A stretch of 7,842 nucleotides of DNA from an uncultured Lachnospiraceae bacterium (GTDB lineage Bacteria > Bacillota > Clostridia > Lachnospirales > Lachnospiraceae), in contig CAJOQZ010000262.1 in the NCBI GenBank assembly GCA_905236585.1, positions 1-7,842 of the forward strand. Reading direction: 5' to 3'. Numbering within the stretch: the first letter of the stretch is position 1; every line of letters starts with the position of its first letter. The notes below the pieces were generated by a model that saw nothing but the letters and a program-made list of their open reading frames with translations, made no database searches and was not told the origin of the DNA. A program made the position numbers and the translations under genes. This document shows positions 6,668 through 7,842 of the stretch, piece by piece.

Positions 6668-6692
6668 CAAGGCTTGGGATATCCCTCATAAT
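6664..6692 (+). promoter_or_regulatory. Sigma-A promoter for the HAD gene, overlapping the ltrA-family stop codon
   Basis: A perfect -35 box TTGACA (6664-6669) is followed after exactly 17 bases by CATAAT (6687-6692), one mismatch from consensus. The stop codon TGA of the upstream gene (6665-6667) lies inside the -35 box. Initiation near 6699 gives a leader of about 44 bases before the HAD start. The match supports independent transcription of the HAD gene and of the gene after it. Confidence 0.75.
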
Positions 6693-6727
6693 GTGGTTAT
6701 TACGTTAAAATCTCGATGTTTTCTTTT

Positions 6728-6732
6728 AAGGA
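6728..6732 (+). promoter_or_regulatory. Ribosome binding site deciding the HAD start
   Basis: AAGGA lies ten bases before ATG 6743. The in-frame ATG at 6716 has no purine-rich site in front of it, so the shorter product beginning MEKIKLIAVDMDG is preferred. Confidence 0.6.
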
Positions 6733-6742
6733 ACGGATCGTT

Positions 6743-7525
6743 ATGGAAAAAATCAAATTGATCGCCGTCGATATGGACGGCACGCTTTTGAATGAGAAAA
6801 AAGAAAAGCCGCAGGATTTCATACCGTGGGTAAAGATGCATCCCGAGATATGTATGGTGATCGCCAGCGGCAGACAGTATGAGACGCTGCGGCGGGATTT
6901 TTTGGAGTTGGAAAACGATTTGTATTTTCTTGCGGATAACGGTGCATTTGTTTTTTATCGGAATAAAATGCTGCATACGGATGCGATTGCGAAAAACATT
7001 CTTTCCGACGTCTTAGCGCGTTTAGATACGCTTCCGAATCTTTATCCGATTTTCTGCGGGGCGAGATCCGCCTATATGCGTCCGGCACCGGATTTTGTCT
7101 TTGAAAACGCGGATATGTATTATAAAAAACTTGTTGTGACGGAGGACTTGGCGGCGTGTATTGAGGAAGATATGATTCCGAAAATCGCCTGTTTTTATGA
7201 TAAGGCGGATGCCGCGGATCGGATAGGGGAACTTTCGGGGCTGGATGCGTCTGTTGAGCCGGTGCTGTCGGGGGACAGTTGGACTGACATTTTGCATGTC
7301 GGGATTACTAAAGGAGCGGGCATCCGTGCGCTGCAAAAGCAGCTTAATATCTTACCGGAAGAATGTATGGCGTTCGGCGATTATATGAACGATTATGATA
7401 TGCTGACTGCCTGTGATGAAAGTTATGCCATGGAGAACGCGCATCCGGATCTGAAAAAGATTGCAAAACATATTGCGCCGTCGAATGAGGAAGAGGGCGT
7501 AATGCAGGTGTTACGGCAACTATGA
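6743..7525 (+). CDS. Cof-type HAD-superfamily phosphatase
   Basis: This 260-residue cytoplasmic hydrolase belongs to the Cof/IIB branch of the HAD superfamily, whose members dephosphorylate sugar phosphates, nucleotides or cofactor intermediates through an aspartyl-phosphate. All four motifs are present: motif I DMDGTL with nucleophile D10 and acid/base D12; motif II VIASGR with S42; motif III Lys K190 in the ITKGAGIRAL segment; motif IV GDYMNDYDM with D213 and D217 for Mg2+. The segment between about residues 80 and 185 is the C2-type cap, which sets substrate choice and is not informative enough to name one. Motif IV has Tyr where many relatives have Ser (GDSxND). It has its own promoter and is followed 21 bases later by a sensor-like gene, suggesting a two-gene unit. 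Confidence 0.88.
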   Translation: MEKIKLIAVDMDGTLLNEKKEKPQDFIPWVKMHPEICMVIASGRQYETLRRDFLELENDLYFLADNGAFVFYRNKMLHTDAIAKNILSDVLARLDTLPNLYPIFCGARSAYMRPAPDFVFENADMYYKKLVVTEDLAACIEEDMIPKIACFYDKADAADRIGELSGLDASVEPVLSGDSWTDILHVGITKGAGIRALQKQLNILPEECMAFGDYMNDYDMLTACDESYAMENAHPDLKKIAKHIAPSNEEEGVMQVLRQL

Positions 7526-7546
7526 TCTTCTGAGGAAAAAGATAAC

Positions 7547-7842
7547 ATGAAACGGTTTAATATCGGCTATTTATCTTCATTAAAATCTATCGGATACCCG
7601 GTAGGAATCCAAGTCGGTGTGAAAAACGCGATTGAGGAGCAGGGGCACAATATGATCAATATTGCGGATCTTCTGCCGGTCAATTTTTTTGATACATCCG
7701 ACAACTATTTTCATTTTGCGTTTGAGTTGGCATCCCGATTGGAACTTGATTTGTATATTGTGCCGATCGGAGCAGTCAGAGCCTATATTCATAATAAAAC
7801 CGTATGGAACGCCGATGCGCTTGCGCATCTATTAGATCCGAA
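7547..7842 (+). CDS. Partial protein resembling a periplasmic-binding/LacI-type sensor domain
   Basis: Ninety-eight codons are visible and the frame runs off the window edge. The start ATG 7547 is preceded by GAGGA (7532-7536) with ten bases of spacing. The sequence opens with a beta strand FNIGYLSSL, then a helix GIQVGVKNAIEEQGHN, a strand MINIADLLP, another helix (about 55-65) and the strand LDLYIVPIGAV. This alternation resembles the first lobe of Peripla_BP/LacI-type ligand-binding domains. There is no DNA-binding helix-turn-helix and no signal peptide in front, so a classical repressor or a secreted binding protein is unlikely. In related bacteria such leading domains often precede signalling outputs such as GGDEF domains. 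That is a guess, because the C-terminal part is not in the window. Confidence 0.5.
   Translation, partial: MKRFNIGYLSSLKSIGYPVGIQVGVKNAIEEQGHNMINIADLLPVNFFDTSDNYFHFAFELASRLELDLYIVPIGAVRAYIHNKTVWNADALAHLLDP

Noticed and set aside
6716..6742. Upstream ATG (6716) as the start of the HAD gene
   Set aside because: It has no ribosome site, and the additional MFSFKERIV precedes the usual family N-terminus. AAGGA at 6728 fits ATG 6743 better.
7580..7828. - strand open frame opposite the sensor-like gene
   Set aside because: The + strand frame has a ribosome site, plausible secondary structure and operon spacing, while the - strand frame has none of these.

Overview
The window looks like ordinary chromosome from a Clostridia-class Firmicute, most likely a Lachnospiraceae-type anaerobe. 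The reasons are a groESL operon under a perfect CIRCE operator, strong GGAGG-type ribosome sites, near-consensus sigma-A promoters, a second type IIA topoisomerase A subunit, and protein sequences (GroEL, TcdA, Cof-type HAD, Uma2) with the flavour of that family. The assignment to family is inference from remembered sequence style, not a search. All identifiable genes lie on the + strand.

Layout. Positions 2-2086 hold the 3' part of a GyrA/ParC-type topoisomerase subunit, more ParC-like than GyrA-like. It is followed 3 bases later by tcdA (2090-2815), a tRNA t6A-modifying E1-like enzyme starting at TTG. An AT-rich gap (2816-3004) carries the heat-shock promoter and a perfect CIRCE inverted repeat. 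Then come groES (3005-3289) and groEL (3313-4938), closed by a long intrinsic terminator (4958-5018). Positions 5019-5265 contain no intact gene. They hold three degenerate copies, about 60 bases apart, of a hairpin-bearing repeat, the last of which supplies the -35 box of a promoter. That promoter reads into a truncated Uma2-family gene (5266-5499). Next is an LtrA-family multi-pass membrane protein (5546-6667). A near-consensus promoter sits across its stop codon and drives a Cof-type HAD phosphatase (6743-7525). Twenty-one bases later begins an incomplete protein (7547 to the window edge) that resembles a periplasmic-binding/LacI-type sensor domain.

How the genes fit together. The topoisomerase subunit and tcdA look like one housekeeping transcript. 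groES-groEL is an HrcA-controlled chaperonin operon. The HAD gene and the sensor-like gene look like a second short operon with its own promoter. The Uma2 remnant and the repeats mark the only accessory-looking, rearranged spot. I found no CRISPR array, tRNA, rRNA, insertion sequence or recognisable defence or biosynthetic system. The most unusual stretch is the repeat block at 5042-5204.
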